A stretch of 14,929 nt of DNA. Origin: Gracilimonas sp040904925. GTDB lineage: Bacteria; Bacteroidota; Rhodothermia; Balneolales; Balneolaceae. The notes under the pieces were generated by a model, which had not been told where the DNA came from, made no database searches, and was given only the letters and a program-made list of their open reading frames with translations. Positions 1 through 6,793 of the stretch are shown piece after piece (position 1 is the stretch's first letter; every line of letters starts with the position of its first letter). Where the stretch lies: contig JBBDSP010000029.1 of assembly GCA_040904925.1 (NCBI GenBank), positions 1 through 14,929 of the forward strand, written 5' to 3'. A program made the translations under genes and the position numbers.

Positions 1-94
1 CAAGCTCTCGCTCGCACAAACAATCTGATCTATACTTCATTATGTCTAAGAACTATTGCTTCGATAGATGTAAAATCGCTTTCGAAACAGAAAC
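1..94. other. Left-edge stretch without a recognisable gene
   Basis: The first 94 bases hold no recognisable coding sequence or RNA gene. On the minus strand an ATG at 40 opens a frame of 13 codons to the edge; on the plus strand a 45-codon frame from the edge to a stop at 136-138 has no recognisable protein character. Probably the intergenic region or 5' leader of the next gene. Confidence 0.4.
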
Positions 95-126
95 CAAAGA
101 TAAGGTATATAATATTCAGATGTCAA
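95..126 (-). promoter_or_regulatory. Candidate Bacteroidota-type promoter reading toward the left edge
   Basis: On the minus strand TTGACA (126-121) is followed after 18 bases by TATCTTTG (102-95). The latter is an exact match to the TAnnTTTG -7 element of Bacteroidota promoters, and the TTG fits the -33 element. It lies downstream of the probable operon terminator, so it would serve a gene beyond the left edge. A short open frame from an ATG at 40 (minus) is open to the edge, but too little is visible to call a gene. Confidence 0.4.
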
Positions 127-162
127 CTTTATCTTTAAATATTTTCTCTTTTTTTGACATCT
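118..162. repeat. Inverted repeat AGATGTCAA / TTGACATCT
   Basis: A perfect 9-base inverted repeat, 118-126 and 154-162, separated by 27 mostly T/A bases. The 8-mer TTTTGACA also occurs as a direct repeat at 152-159 and 177-184. The left arm provides the TTGACA of the minus-strand promoter candidate. It could be a regulator binding site or a second weak hairpin; I cannot tell which. Confidence 0.45.
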
Positions 163-204
163 TTGCTGGCTATGTATTTTGACACTTTAGCCAAACAATG
201 TGAG

Positions 205-255
205 AAAATTAAAGTAATTAAATTAGTCTTTCAGGACTCCTGAATTAATTACTTT
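205..255 (-). terminator. Probable intrinsic terminator of the ribosomal operon
   Basis: On the minus strand, AAAGTAATTAA (255-245) pairs perfectly with TTAATTACTTT (221-211), an 11-base outer stem. Inside it lies TTCAGGA-G-TCCTGAA (244-230), a perfect odd palindrome that can fold as a 6-bp stem with a 3-base loop. Eight unpaired bases separate inner and outer stems on the 3' side. The stem is followed by AATTTTCTC, a modest U-tract. The outer stem includes the final rplQ codons and its stop. The outer stem is AT-rich, so strength is uncertain. Confidence 0.6.
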
Positions 256-829
256 TATCTTCTTCGGAGCTACTCTCGTCTTCAGCGGATTCAGTTTCTT
301 CTTCAGTAATATCTTCTGAAACTTCAGACTTCTGCTCTTTTGCTGAATCTTCTTTTGCTTCAGCCTTTTCTGTTTTGGTATCTGCAGTACTGGTTGGAGT
401 GTTAGATTTACCAGCTCTACGGGTTTTCTTTTTCCCTTGTGAGACTGTGGAAGATCCTTCAGGTTTAATATCATTGTAATCAACAAGCTCAATCACTGCA
501 AGCTCTGCTCCATCACCTTTTCGGAAACCAGCTTTAATAACTCGGGTATAGCCACCCGGGCGATCTTTGCTTTTAGGTCCTATTTCTGTAAAGAGCGCAG
601 TAACTGCATCATTATTTTGAAGAGAAGAAAAGACTTGCCTTCTGTTATGATCAGTATCTTCTTTTGCTCTTGTAATTAAGGGTTCAACAAAACCACGTAA
701 TTCTTTTGCCTTAGCAACTGTCGTTACGATTCTATGCTCTCTAATTAAAGCCATAGCAAGAGATTGCATGGTTGTCTTACGGTGAGCAGCCGTTCTACTT
801 AATTTTCTACCTTTTATTCCGTGTCGCAT
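245..829 (-). CDS. rplQ: 50S ribosomal protein L17 with long charged C-terminal tail
   Basis: L17 is a large-subunit protein near the tunnel exit. The core (about 1-122) begins MRHGIKGRKLSRTAAHRKTT and contains RIVTTVAKAKELRGFVEPLI (33-52) and GGYTRVIKAGFRKGDGAELA (92-111), all diagnostic. At 194 residues it is far longer than the usual 115-130. Residues 123-194 form a low-complexity tail: a basic patch KKKTRRAGK (133-141), then a Lys/Glu-alternating segment turning strongly acidic, with 19 Asp/Glu between 150 and 191. AAGGA lies 8 bases before the ATG. It is the last gene of the operon, and its stop codon lies within a terminator-like hairpin. Confidence 0.97.
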   Translation of the reverse strand: MRHGIKGRKLSRTAAHRKTTMQSLAMALIREHRIVTTVAKAKELRGFVEPLITRAKEDTDHNRRQVFSSLQNNDAVTALFTEIGPKSKDRPGGYTRVIKAGFRKGDGAELAVIELVDYNDIKPEGSSTVSQGKKKTRRAGKSNTPTSTADTKTEKAEAKEDSAKEQKSEVSEDITEEETESAEDESSSEEDKSN

Positions 830-850
830 AATTAAATTCCTTTATGTCTA

Positions 851-1822
851 CTAGTCCAAATATTTTGAGACGTCCATTCCAAACTCAAGATTCTTCTCTT
901 CAATAACCTCAACTAATTCAGTCAAAGATTTTTTACCGAAGTTTCTGAACTTCAGAAGATCTTGCTCGTCGCGTGAAACCAACTCACCTATAGAATTTAT
1001 ATTGGCAGATTTCAGACAATTGTAAGCGCGGACACTTAAATTCAGATCCTCAATGCTTGTTCTGAGAAGGTTTGCAACCCGCTGTTTTTCAGCATCTACT
1101 TCTTCTTCTTCCTGAGTAAATGGCTCTTCAATTTCTTCAGTGATGAATTTTTCTATATGCTCTTTGAGAATTTTACCAGCAATGGTAAGTGCCTCTTTTG
1201 CATTAACAGATCCATCAGTCTCGATGTCCATTACTAATTTTTCATAGTCAGTACGTTGACCAACCCGAACGTTTTCAACGTTATACTTAACTGATTTAAT
1301 TGGGGTAAAAATGGCATCTATAGGAATTAGATTCACATCATCATCTTCTACAGTCATTTCTTCAGCAGGAACATAGCCTCTGCCACGACCAATTTTCAAT
1401 TCGATCTCAAGCTCAGCGTCTTCAGCAAGGTTTCCTATAACAAGATCCGGATTAAGAACATCGTACTCAGCTGTTGCATCGTCGATATCTTTTGCTGTCA
1501 ATTCACCTTTTCCACTTTTGGAAATATGAATTACGCCGGAACTTTGTTCAACTTGCTTAAAGCGAACCTGTTTGAAGTTCAGGATGATTTCATACACATC
1601 CTCTTTAACTCCTTTGATACTGGAATATTCGTGATCAACGCCATTAATCTTAATAGCTGTAATCGCAATTCCTGGAAGGGATGAGAGCAGTACTCTTCGA
1701 AACGAATTTCCAATCGTTACACCAAAACCTCTTTCAAGCGGCTGAAGTACGAAGGTTCCAAAGTTGTCCTTGTCTTCAACAACGTTAAGTGTTTCAGGCA
1801 TTTGAATGCTATAGTTGCTCAT
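851..1822 (-). CDS. rpoA: DNA-directed RNA polymerase, alpha subunit
   Basis: The alpha dimer is the scaffold on which beta and beta' assemble, and its C-terminal domain binds promoter UP elements and activators. The 323 residues hold the N-terminal domain (about 1-230; LERGFGVTIGNSFRRVLLSS at 29-48 is diagnostic), an acidic linker (about 229-246, TEEIEEPFTQEEEEVDAE) and the C-terminal domain (about 250-323). In the latter, Arg265, Asn268, Gly296, Lys298 and Ser299 fall at the E. coli positions for DNA contact. The gene ends with a tandem TAG TAG stop, unlike its mostly TAA neighbours. No clear ribosome binding site precedes the ATG. Confidence 0.98.
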   Translation of the reverse strand: MSNYSIQMPETLNVVEDKDNFGTFVLQPLERGFGVTIGNSFRRVLLSSLPGIAITAIKINGVDHEYSSIKGVKEDVYEIILNFKQVRFKQVEQSSGVIHISKSGKGELTAKDIDDATAEYDVLNPDLVIGNLAEDAELEIELKIGRGRGYVPAEEMTVEDDDVNLIPIDAIFTPIKSVKYNVENVRVGQRTDYEKLVMDIETDGSVNAKEALTIAGKILKEHIEKFITEEIEEPFTQEEEEVDAEKQRVANLLRTSIEDLNLSVRAYNCLKSANINSIGELVSRDEQDLLKFRNFGKKSLTELVEVIEEKNLEFGMDVSKYLD

Positions 1823-1846
1823 AATAAGGTCTTAAACTTTTATAAA

Positions 1847-2452
1847 TTACTTAGAATAAAGCTCAACAATAAGCTGAACGTTTATATTTTCAGGTATTTC
1901 ATCCATGGTTGGCACATACAACATCTTACCTGATCTGGAATTTGGGTCTGTTTCAACCCACTTGTATTTATTTCTCGACGACCCGTCTAAAGAATCTTCA
2001 ATAACATCAAGGTTACGAGATTTAGGCCGGATAGTAATAACATCACCAGGACTCAATTCAAAGGATGGGATATTAACAATACCACCATTCACAACAATAT
2101 GCTTGTGCGTTACAAGCTGCCTTGCCTGACGACGTGTTCTTGCGAATCCCATACGGAAAACAGTATTATCTAGCCTGCTTTCAAGTGCTTGCAACAAGTT
2201 TTCACCTGCAACACCTGATTTCGCAGAAGCAGCTTTAAATAGATTACGGAATTGCTTTTCTAACAATCCATAAGTGTATTTAGCCTTCTGTTTTTCTTCA
2301 AGCTGGATAGCATACTCAGATTTTCTGTTAAATCTTGAGCGGCCATGTTCACCCGGTCCGTATGGTTTACGTTCTAAAGCTTTACTAGGTCCAAAGATTG
2401 GTTCTTTGAATCGTCTGGCTTTCTTCTGTTTTGGTCCTCTATATCTTGCCAT
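1847..2452 (-). CDS. rpsD: 30S ribosomal protein S4, cysteine-free form
   Basis: S4 is a primary 16S rRNA binder that nucleates assembly of the body and helps form the mRNA entry pore. The 201 residues have an N-terminal domain (about 1-90) and an S4 RNA-binding domain (about 91-150) with SRLDNTVFRMGFARTRRQAR (92-111) and VVNGGIVNIPSFELSPGD. The protein has no cysteine at all, so the N-terminal zinc site of the C-plus S4 form is missing. It lies 18 bases after rpsK and 24 before rpoA. S4 represses the alpha operon in E. coli; no such site is visible here. Confidence 0.98.
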   Translation of the reverse strand: MARYRGPKQKKARRFKEPIFGPSKALERKPYGPGEHGRSRFNRKSEYAIQLEEKQKAKYTYGLLEKQFRNLFKAASAKSGVAGENLLQALESRLDNTVFRMGFARTRRQARQLVTHKHIVVNGGIVNIPSFELSPGDVITIRPKSRNLDVIEDSLDGSSRNKYKWVETDPNSRSGKMLYVPTMDEIPENINVQLIVELYSK

Positions 2453-2470
2453 TATACAATCTTCTTACAA

Positions 2471-2878
2471 TTAAACTCTTCTTCTTTTTGGTGGTCTGCA
2501 TCCATTATGCGGAAGGGGGGTACGGTCTTTAATAGAAGTGACTTCCAAACCTGAACTTGCCATTCCACGCACGGCTGCTTCACGTCCTGATCCAGGACCT
2601 TTTACAAATACAGCAACTTTTCTCAAGCCCATATCATGTGCTGTTTTACCAGCAGTTTCAGCGCTTAATTGAGCAGCATAAGGAGTGTTCTTTCTAGAAC
2701 CCTTAAATCCTTCTTTACCAGCAGACGACCACGAAACTACGTTTCCATCAGCGTCAGTTATGGTTACAATCACATTATTGAATGTGGCTTTAACAAAAGC
2801 CATCCCATTAGGATCGCTAAGTTGCTTTTTCTTCTTTCGCTTTGCAGCTACAGATGCTTTTGGTTGTTTTTTAGCCAT
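2471..2878 (-). CDS. rpsK: 30S ribosomal protein S11
   Basis: S11 sits on the small-subunit platform near the mRNA exit and the Shine-Dalgarno/anti-Shine-Dalgarno helix. The 135 residues start with a strongly basic arm (SVAAKRKKKKQ, 9-19). NGMAFVKATFNNVIVTITDA (24-43) and VKGPGSGREAAVRGMASSGL (92-111) are diagnostic. The C-terminal PLPHNGCRPPKRRRV contains the Asn-Gly pair (125-126) which in E. coli S11 is converted to isoaspartate, so the same modification is plausible here. It lies 18 bases after rpsM and 18 before rpsD. Confidence 0.98.
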   Translation of the reverse strand: MAKKQPKASVAAKRKKKKQLSDPNGMAFVKATFNNVIVTITDADGNVVSWSSAGKEGFKGSRKNTPYAAQLSAETAGKTAHDMGLRKVAVFVKGPGSGREAAVRGMASSGLEVTSIKDRTPLPHNGCRPPKRRRV

Positions 2879-2896
2879 GGGTTATCTCAATTACAA

Positions 2897-3277
2897 TTAC
2901 TTCTTAACAGCTTTCTTCTTACCAGCAACAGTACGCTTTTTACCCTTACGAGTACGCGCATTATTTTGGGTGTTCTGCCCACGAACAGGAAGTCCTCTAC
3001 GGTGACGAACACCACGGTAACTTCCAATCTCAATCAAGCGACGAATGTCTCCATTCACTTCACTTCTAAGCGCACCTTCAACTTTATATTCTTCATCTAT
3101 TACTTTACGTAATTCACTTACCTCATCATCGGTCCAATCCTGAACTTTTGCGTCATGGTCGATTCCACAACGATCAAGGATTTCAATGGCCTTAGAACGA
3201 CCAATTCCATAAATGTAAGTAAGGCTGATTATGCCTCTTTTCTGTTTTGGTAAATCTATTCCAGCAATACGTGCCAT
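2897..3277 (-). CDS. rpsM: 30S ribosomal protein S13
   Basis: S13 lies in the small-subunit head, makes bridges to the large subunit and contacts P-site tRNA through its basic tail. The 126 residues match the family. MARIAGIDLPKQKRGIISLT, the helix-two-turn-helix segment YIYGIGRSKAIEIL (21-34) and RGLPVRGQNTQNNARTRKGK (94-113) are diagnostic. The lysine-rich tail (VAGKKKAVKK) is normal. It opens the alpha block, but only 20 bases separate it from rpmJ, so the structured S4-binding leader known upstream of rpsM in E. coli is absent. Confidence 0.98.
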   Translation of the reverse strand: MARIAGIDLPKQKRGIISLTYIYGIGRSKAIEILDRCGIDHDAKVQDWTDDEVSELRKVIDEEYKVEGALRSEVNGDIRRLIEIGSYRGVRHRRGLPVRGQNTQNNARTRKGKKRTVAGKKKAVKK

Positions 3278-3297
3278 ATAAGTAATCTGTTATTCTA

Positions 3298-3414
3298 TTA
3301 TCCCTGACGCTGCTTATGGCGTGGGTTTTTTTTGTTGATCACGTAAAGACGTCCTTTACGTCGTACAATTTTGTCGTCTGAACTTCTTTTCTTAACTGAT
3401 GATCGCGTTTTCAT
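3298..3414 (-). CDS. rpmJ: 50S ribosomal protein L36, zinc-ligand-depleted form
   Basis: A 38-residue gene, short enough to be missed by length cut-offs. It reads MKTRSSVKKRSSDDKIVRRK followed by GRLYVINKKNPRHKQRQG, clearly L36 (bL36), a small protein that stabilises 23S rRNA near the factor-binding region. In the zinc form three cysteines and one histidine bind the metal. Here the cysteine positions are Ser11, Asp14 and Asn27, while the histidine (His33 in PRHKQRQG) is kept, so zinc binding is not expected. A GAGG site lies 5 bases before the ATG. The gene sits between infA (11 bases) and rpsM (20 bases), the usual place in Bacteroidota. Confidence 0.96.
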   Translation of the reverse strand: MKTRSSVKKRSSDDKIVRRKGRLYVINKKNPRHKQRQG

Positions 3415-3419
3415 GACAA

Positions 3420-3423
3420 CCTC
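3420..3423 (-). promoter_or_regulatory. Ribosome binding site of rpmJ
   Basis: GAGG lies 5 bases before the ATG of the 38-codon rpmJ and just after the infA stop codon. It supports the reality and start of this very short gene. Confidence 0.6.
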
Positions 3424-3425
3424 TT

Positions 3426-3644
3426 TTATTTATATCTATATGTTATTCTTCCTTTAGATAAATCATAGGGCGACATTTCTACAGCCACTCTATCACCCGG
3501 GAGAATTTTAATGTAATACATGCGCATTTTACCTGATACATGGGCAAGTATCTCATGCCCATTATCTAACTCCACACGAAACTGTGCGTTAGGCAATGCT
3601 TCTATTATTTCTCCATCTTGTTTTATCGGCTCTTGTTTAGCCAT
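3426..3644 (-). CDS. infA: Translation initiation factor IF-1
   Basis: IF-1 is a single OB-fold (S1-like) protein that occupies the A site during initiation. Starting at the ATG at 3644 it is 72 residues, the exact family length, beginning MAKQEPIKQDGEIIEALPNA and containing FRVELDNGHEILAHVSGKMR (22-41) and LSKGRITYRYK at the end. An in-frame ATG at 3722 would add 26 residues of unrelated sequence inside map and is rejected. Its first eight bases overlap the map stop, so it is probably translated by ribosomes that have just finished map. rpmJ follows after 11 bases. Confidence 0.97.
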   Translation of the reverse strand: MAKQEPIKQDGEIIEALPNAQFRVELDNGHEILAHVSGKMRMYYIKILPGDRVAVEMSPYDLSKGRITYRYK

Positions 3645-4446
3645 AATACAATATGTTATCTTTTTTGTCCGAGAGCTCAGCAATATAATCAAAAGTACTG
3701 AGAATTTCAGCCTTACCTTCACGAACTACAATGTCATGTTCGTAATGAGCTGCCAGGCTCTCGTCGGCTGTAACTACTGTCCAGCCATCGTTTAATGTTT
3801 TTGTTTTCCAAGAACCCATGGTAATCATCGGTTCTACAGCGAGCGTCATTCCTGTTCTTAGCCGCTCACCTTTTCCTTTTCTTCCAAAATTGGGTACAGA
3901 TGGATCTTCGTGCATATCTTTTCCAATTCCATGCCCAACTAATTCTCTTACTACACCATAACCGGCCGTTTCACAATGGGTTTGAATGGCATTTGCCAAA
4001 TCACCTATTCTATTACCATGTATGGCTTGCTCGATTCCTTTGTATAAAGACTCGAAGGTAGTTCTCAATAATTTCAAAGTATCTTCTTCACATTCACCAA
4101 CTGCGAATGTATAGGCGTGATCTCCGAAGTATCCATTCTTTTCAACTCCACAATCTATAGAAACAATATCGCCTTCTTCTAAAACTCGATCACCCGGGAT
4201 TCCATGAACAACTTCTTCGTTTACTGAAATACAAAGTGTTGCCGGGAATTCATTCCCTTTGGGGCCATAACCTTTAAATGCAGGTCTACCCTTTTCTTTT
4301 GCAATATATTCTTCAGCTATCCTATCGAGTTTACCTGTCTGAACACCCGGCTCAATATTTTTTCCAACTTCAGCCAACGTTCTTGAGACGATCAGCGCAC
4401 TCTCACGCATTTTCTCAATTTCAGATTCACTCTTCAGATAGATCAT
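3637..4446 (-). CDS. map: Methionine aminopeptidase, type I
   Basis: Removes the initiator methionine from nascent proteins in the cytoplasm using a pair of divalent metal ions. The 269 residues show all ligands in order: Asp98 (VSIDCGV), Asp109 (GYFGDHAYTF), His172 (LVGHGIGKDMHE), Glu205 (LAVEPMI) and Glu236 (HYEHDIVV). His81 in EVVHGIPGD and His179 are the conserved catalytic histidines. It lacks the N-terminal zinc-finger or SH3-binding extension of longer type I enzymes. The ATG is one base after the secY stop. The 3' end overlaps infA by eight bases (ATGGCTAA). In many phyla adk sits between secY and map; here it is absent. Confidence 0.98.
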   Translation of the reverse strand: MIYLKSESEIEKMRESALIVSRTLAEVGKNIEPGVQTGKLDRIAEEYIAKEKGRPAFKGYGPKGNEFPATLCISVNEEVVHGIPGDRVLEEGDIVSIDCGVEKNGYFGDHAYTFAVGECEEDTLKLLRTTFESLYKGIEQAIHGNRIGDLANAIQTHCETAGYGVVRELVGHGIGKDMHEDPSVPNFGRKGKGERLRTGMTLAVEPMITMGSWKTKTLNDGWTVVTADESLAAHYEHDIVVREGKAEILSTFDYIAELSDKKDNILYYG

Positions 4447-4447
4447 C

Positions 4448-5761
4448 TTAAGCTCGTCTTCGCCCTTTAATTCTTCCTGTTTTCATGAAACCATCGTAAT
4501 GACGCATCATCAAGTGGCTTTCGATCTGCTGAAGTGTATCTAATGCTACTCCAACAATAATCAACAGACTTGTTCCTCCGTAAAAGAGAGCGAAGCCCGG
4601 TGTCAAACCAAATACACTCACCGCAATTGCAGGAAGGATGGCCACGAATGACAAGAATATTGAACCCGGAAGAGTGATCTTGGTCAAAATGTTATCAATA
4701 AACTCTACGGTTTGTTTCCCTGGGCGAACACCCGGAATGAAACCACCTTGTCTTTTCATAGTATCGGCCATTTCTTTTGGATTCACGGAAATGGCAGTAT
4801 AGAAAAATGTAAAGAACATACACACAAAGAAGAATACAACAGAATAAACCAATCCAGTAAAGTCAACAGACCACTGTGTCAAAAACTGCACAGTTTCATT
4901 GTCCGGAAAGAATGAACCGATTGTGCTTGGAATAAACATGATAGACTGTGCAAAAATGATGGGCATAACTCCGGCTGCATTCACTCGCAGTGGAAGGTAC
5001 TGTGTTGTTCCACCGTATACTTTTCTTCCAACTACTCTTTTAGCGTATTGAACCGGAATTTTACGAGTTCCCTGCGTTAACAATACAACAGCTGCAATCA
5101 CTAATATGAGTGCTGCTACTTCAATAATAACCAAGATCGCGTTTGCACTGGTTGTAACTTCGTTATAAAAACTTGCCGGCAGTGCAGCAATGATACCGAT
5201 CATAATGATCAGTGAAATACCATTACCAATTCCTCTTTCACTTATACGTTCACCTAACCACATTACAAAGACAGTACCTGCAGTCAGTACAACCATAGCC
5301 GTGATCACAAAGGCAAATTCATTTACTACAATTGCCTGAGGCGCTGTAGATATAAGATTTATAGCAAAACCGATTCCCTGAACAAGAGTAATACCGACAG
5401 TTCCATAGCGGGTAAGCCGGGTGATCTTTCTTCTTCCTTCTTCACCTTCACGCTGAAGCTTCTGAAAATAAGGAACAACCGCTCCCATTAACTGAATGAT
5501 AATAGCAGCTGTAATATATGGCATGATTCCCAACGCAAATACACCGGCCCTGGAAAACGCACCACCTACGAATAAGTCAAAAAGACCCAGCAAACTGCTT
5601 GCTGCATTTCCACTACTACCTATCAACTGGCTTGCATCAACACCCGGAAGCGTGATGTAACTACCAACGCGGTAGACCATTAAAATTCCAACCGTATAAA
5701 GAATACGGTTCTTCAGGTCTTCAATTTTAAAAATATTGCGGAAGTTTTCTATCAGACTCAT
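4448..5761 (-). CDS. secY: Protein translocase channel subunit SecY
   Basis: SecY is the inner-membrane channel through which SecA or the ribosome passes unfolded proteins; it partners with SecE and SecG. The 437 residues are of normal length with about ten hydrophobic segments. Diagnostic regions are the N-terminal FRNIFKIEDLKNRILYTVGI (residues 7-26), the plug and second helix region LGLFDLFVGGAFSRAGVFAL (58-77), GIMPYITAAIIIQLM (78-92), GERISERGIGNGISLII (170-186), and the cytosolic loop with GFIPGVRPGKQTVEF (340-354), which binds SecA and ribosomes. The C-terminus is basic (GRRRA). It starts 15 bases after rplO and ends 1 base before map. Confidence 0.98.
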   Translation of the reverse strand: MSLIENFRNIFKIEDLKNRILYTVGILMVYRVGSYITLPGVDASQLIGSSGNAASSLLGLFDLFVGGAFSRAGVFALGIMPYITAAIIIQLMGAVVPYFQKLQREGEEGRRKITRLTRYGTVGITLVQGIGFAINLISTAPQAIVVNEFAFVITAMVVLTAGTVFVMWLGERISERGIGNGISLIIMIGIIAALPASFYNEVTTSANAILVIIEVAALILVIAAVVLLTQGTRKIPVQYAKRVVGRKVYGGTTQYLPLRVNAAGVMPIIFAQSIMFIPSTIGSFFPDNETVQFLTQWSVDFTGLVYSVVFFFVCMFFTFFYTAISVNPKEMADTMKRQGGFIPGVRPGKQTVEFIDNILTKITLPGSIFLSFVAILPAIAVSVFGLTPGFALFYGGTSLLIIVGVALDTLQQIESHLMMRHYDGFMKTGRIKGRRRA

Positions 5762-5776
5762 GCGCCGTCTATACTA

Positions 5777-6235
5777 TTAGTTTTGCACTAAAGTTAATGA
5801 TCCACCTGCTTTCTCAACCTTTTCTTTGGCTGAGTCACTGGCGGCGTGCACTTCGATTTCAATTTTGTTATCTAGATCACCACGTCCAAGAAGTTTAATC
5901 CTGTCACTTTTACTGGCCAATCCTGAGTTCACTAAATCTTCTATAGTAATAGAAGTCTTAAGTTTTCCGGCCTCAATAAACTCACTTATCGTGTGCACAT
6001 TGATTCCGCGATTCTCTGTTCGGTTGAAATTAGTGAAACCGAATTTAGGAATACGACGCTGTAATGGCATTTGTCCACCTTCGAACCAAGCACGTTGCTT
6101 ATGGCCTGATCTGGATTTTTGTCCATTATGTCCACGCCCGGATTGTTCTCCACGACCTGAACCCTGACCTCGACCTACACGTTTAGTGCTTTTTTTATTT
6201 GGGGTCGGTGCTTTTAAATTGCTTAAGTCCATCAT
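5777..6235 (-). CDS. rplO: 50S ribosomal protein L15
   Basis: L15 is a late assembly protein of the large subunit with a long glycine/arginine-rich N-terminal arm that penetrates the rRNA. From the first ATG it is 152 residues. The arm contains KRVGRGQGSGRGEQSGRGHN, then RSGHKQRAWFEGGQMPLQRR and IPKFGF, all diagnostic. Two ATG codons stand in tandem (6235 and 6232), with an in-frame TTG just upstream. Homologues usually begin near MDLSNL, so the second ATG is an equally good start. The binding site is weak (AAAAGAA). secY follows after 15 bases. Confidence 0.96.
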   Translation of the reverse strand: MMDLSNLKAPTPNKKSTKRVGRGQGSGRGEQSGRGHNGQKSRSGHKQRAWFEGGQMPLQRRIPKFGFTNFNRTENRGINVHTISEFIEAGKLKTSITIEDLVNSGLASKSDRIKLLGRGDLDNKIEIEVHAASDSAKEKVEKAGGSLTLVQN

Positions 6236-6251
6236 CAAATTCTTTTAAATA

Positions 6252-6776
6252 TTATCCTTCAAATACTTTGTTGAGAGAAACACCTCTTCTCTGTGCAACT
6301 TCAACAGGATCAGTCAATTCTTTCAAAGCAGTGAATGCTGCCTTCACCATGTTATGCGGATTCGAAGATCCCTGTGATTTTGACAGAATATTATGTACTC
6401 CTGCAACATCAAGAAGTGCTTTAACCGCACCCCCTGCAATTACACCGGTACCTTCAGCTGCAGGGCGAAGTAATACCTTTCCGGCTCCTGCTTTACCAAC
6501 TATAGGATGGTAAATACTTTTGGTTTTAGTAAGTGGTACACGAACAAGGTTCTTCTTGGCGTTATCAAAGCCTTTCTGAATAGCATCTGAAACCTCATTT
6601 GCTTTCCCAAGACCATGGCCACAAACTCCGTTGCCATCACCAACTACTACAATTGCGTTGAAACTGAAACGACGTCCACCCTTCACCACTTTAGAAACAC
6701 GGTTAACGTGAACCAGTTTCTCTTCAAGGTTAAGGTTTGCAGCAGGTATAGATTGTTTTCTTCTTATTTTAGGCAT
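6252..6776 (-). CDS. rpsE: 30S ribosomal protein S5
   Basis: S5 sits at the mRNA entry pore with S3 and S4 and affects decoding accuracy. The 174 residues hold the N-terminal double-stranded-RNA-binding-like domain (about 15-80), with VSKVVKGGRRFSFNAIVVVG at 27-46, and the C-terminal domain with RPAAEGTGVIAGGAVKALLD (104-123). The glycine-rich GDGNGVCGHGLGKA loop is normal. In most bacteria rpmD (L30) follows, but here the stop is only 16 bases from the rplO ATG and no L30 reading frame fits between them. Confidence 0.98.
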   Translation of the reverse strand: MPKIRRKQSIPAANLNLEEKLVHVNRVSKVVKGGRRFSFNAIVVVGDGNGVCGHGLGKANEVSDAIQKGFDNAKKNLVRVPLTKTKSIYHPIVGKAGAGKVLLRPAAEGTGVIAGGAVKALLDVAGVHNILSKSQGSSNPHNMVKAAFTALKELTDPVEVAQRRGVSLNKVFEG

Positions 6777-6793
6777 TGTTTATCCCAATTCTA

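Noticed and set aside
1..138. A 45-codon plus-strand frame entering from the left edge and ending at 136-138
   Set aside because: The translation is rich in isolated Ser, Lys, Ile and Cys with no recognisable motif, so it is probably a chance open frame.
154..182. A plus-strand promoter from TTGACA at 154 and the near-match TATTTTG at 175-181
   Set aside because: The second element is one base short of TAnnTTTG, and the only product would be antisense to rplQ.
223..492. An 89-residue lysine/leucine-rich minus-strand frame overlapping the end of rplQ
   Set aside because: It is the out-of-frame reading of the low-complexity L17 tail; the L17 frame continues the recognised protein, and this one has no family features.
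2669..3112. A 147-residue plus-strand open frame antisense to rpsK and rpsM
   Set aside because: It is a mirror of two highly conserved genes with no plausible start signal or domain; biased codon use makes such shadows common.
3645..3722. A 26-residue N-terminal extension of IF-1 with a hydrophobic stretch resembling a signal segment
   Set aside because: It is the shifted frame of map. The IF-1 family starts at MAKQEP with 72 residues, and IF-1 is cytoplasmic.
6236..6238. TTG as the rplO start
   Set aside because: Two ATG codons follow directly, and homologues begin at or near MDLSNL.
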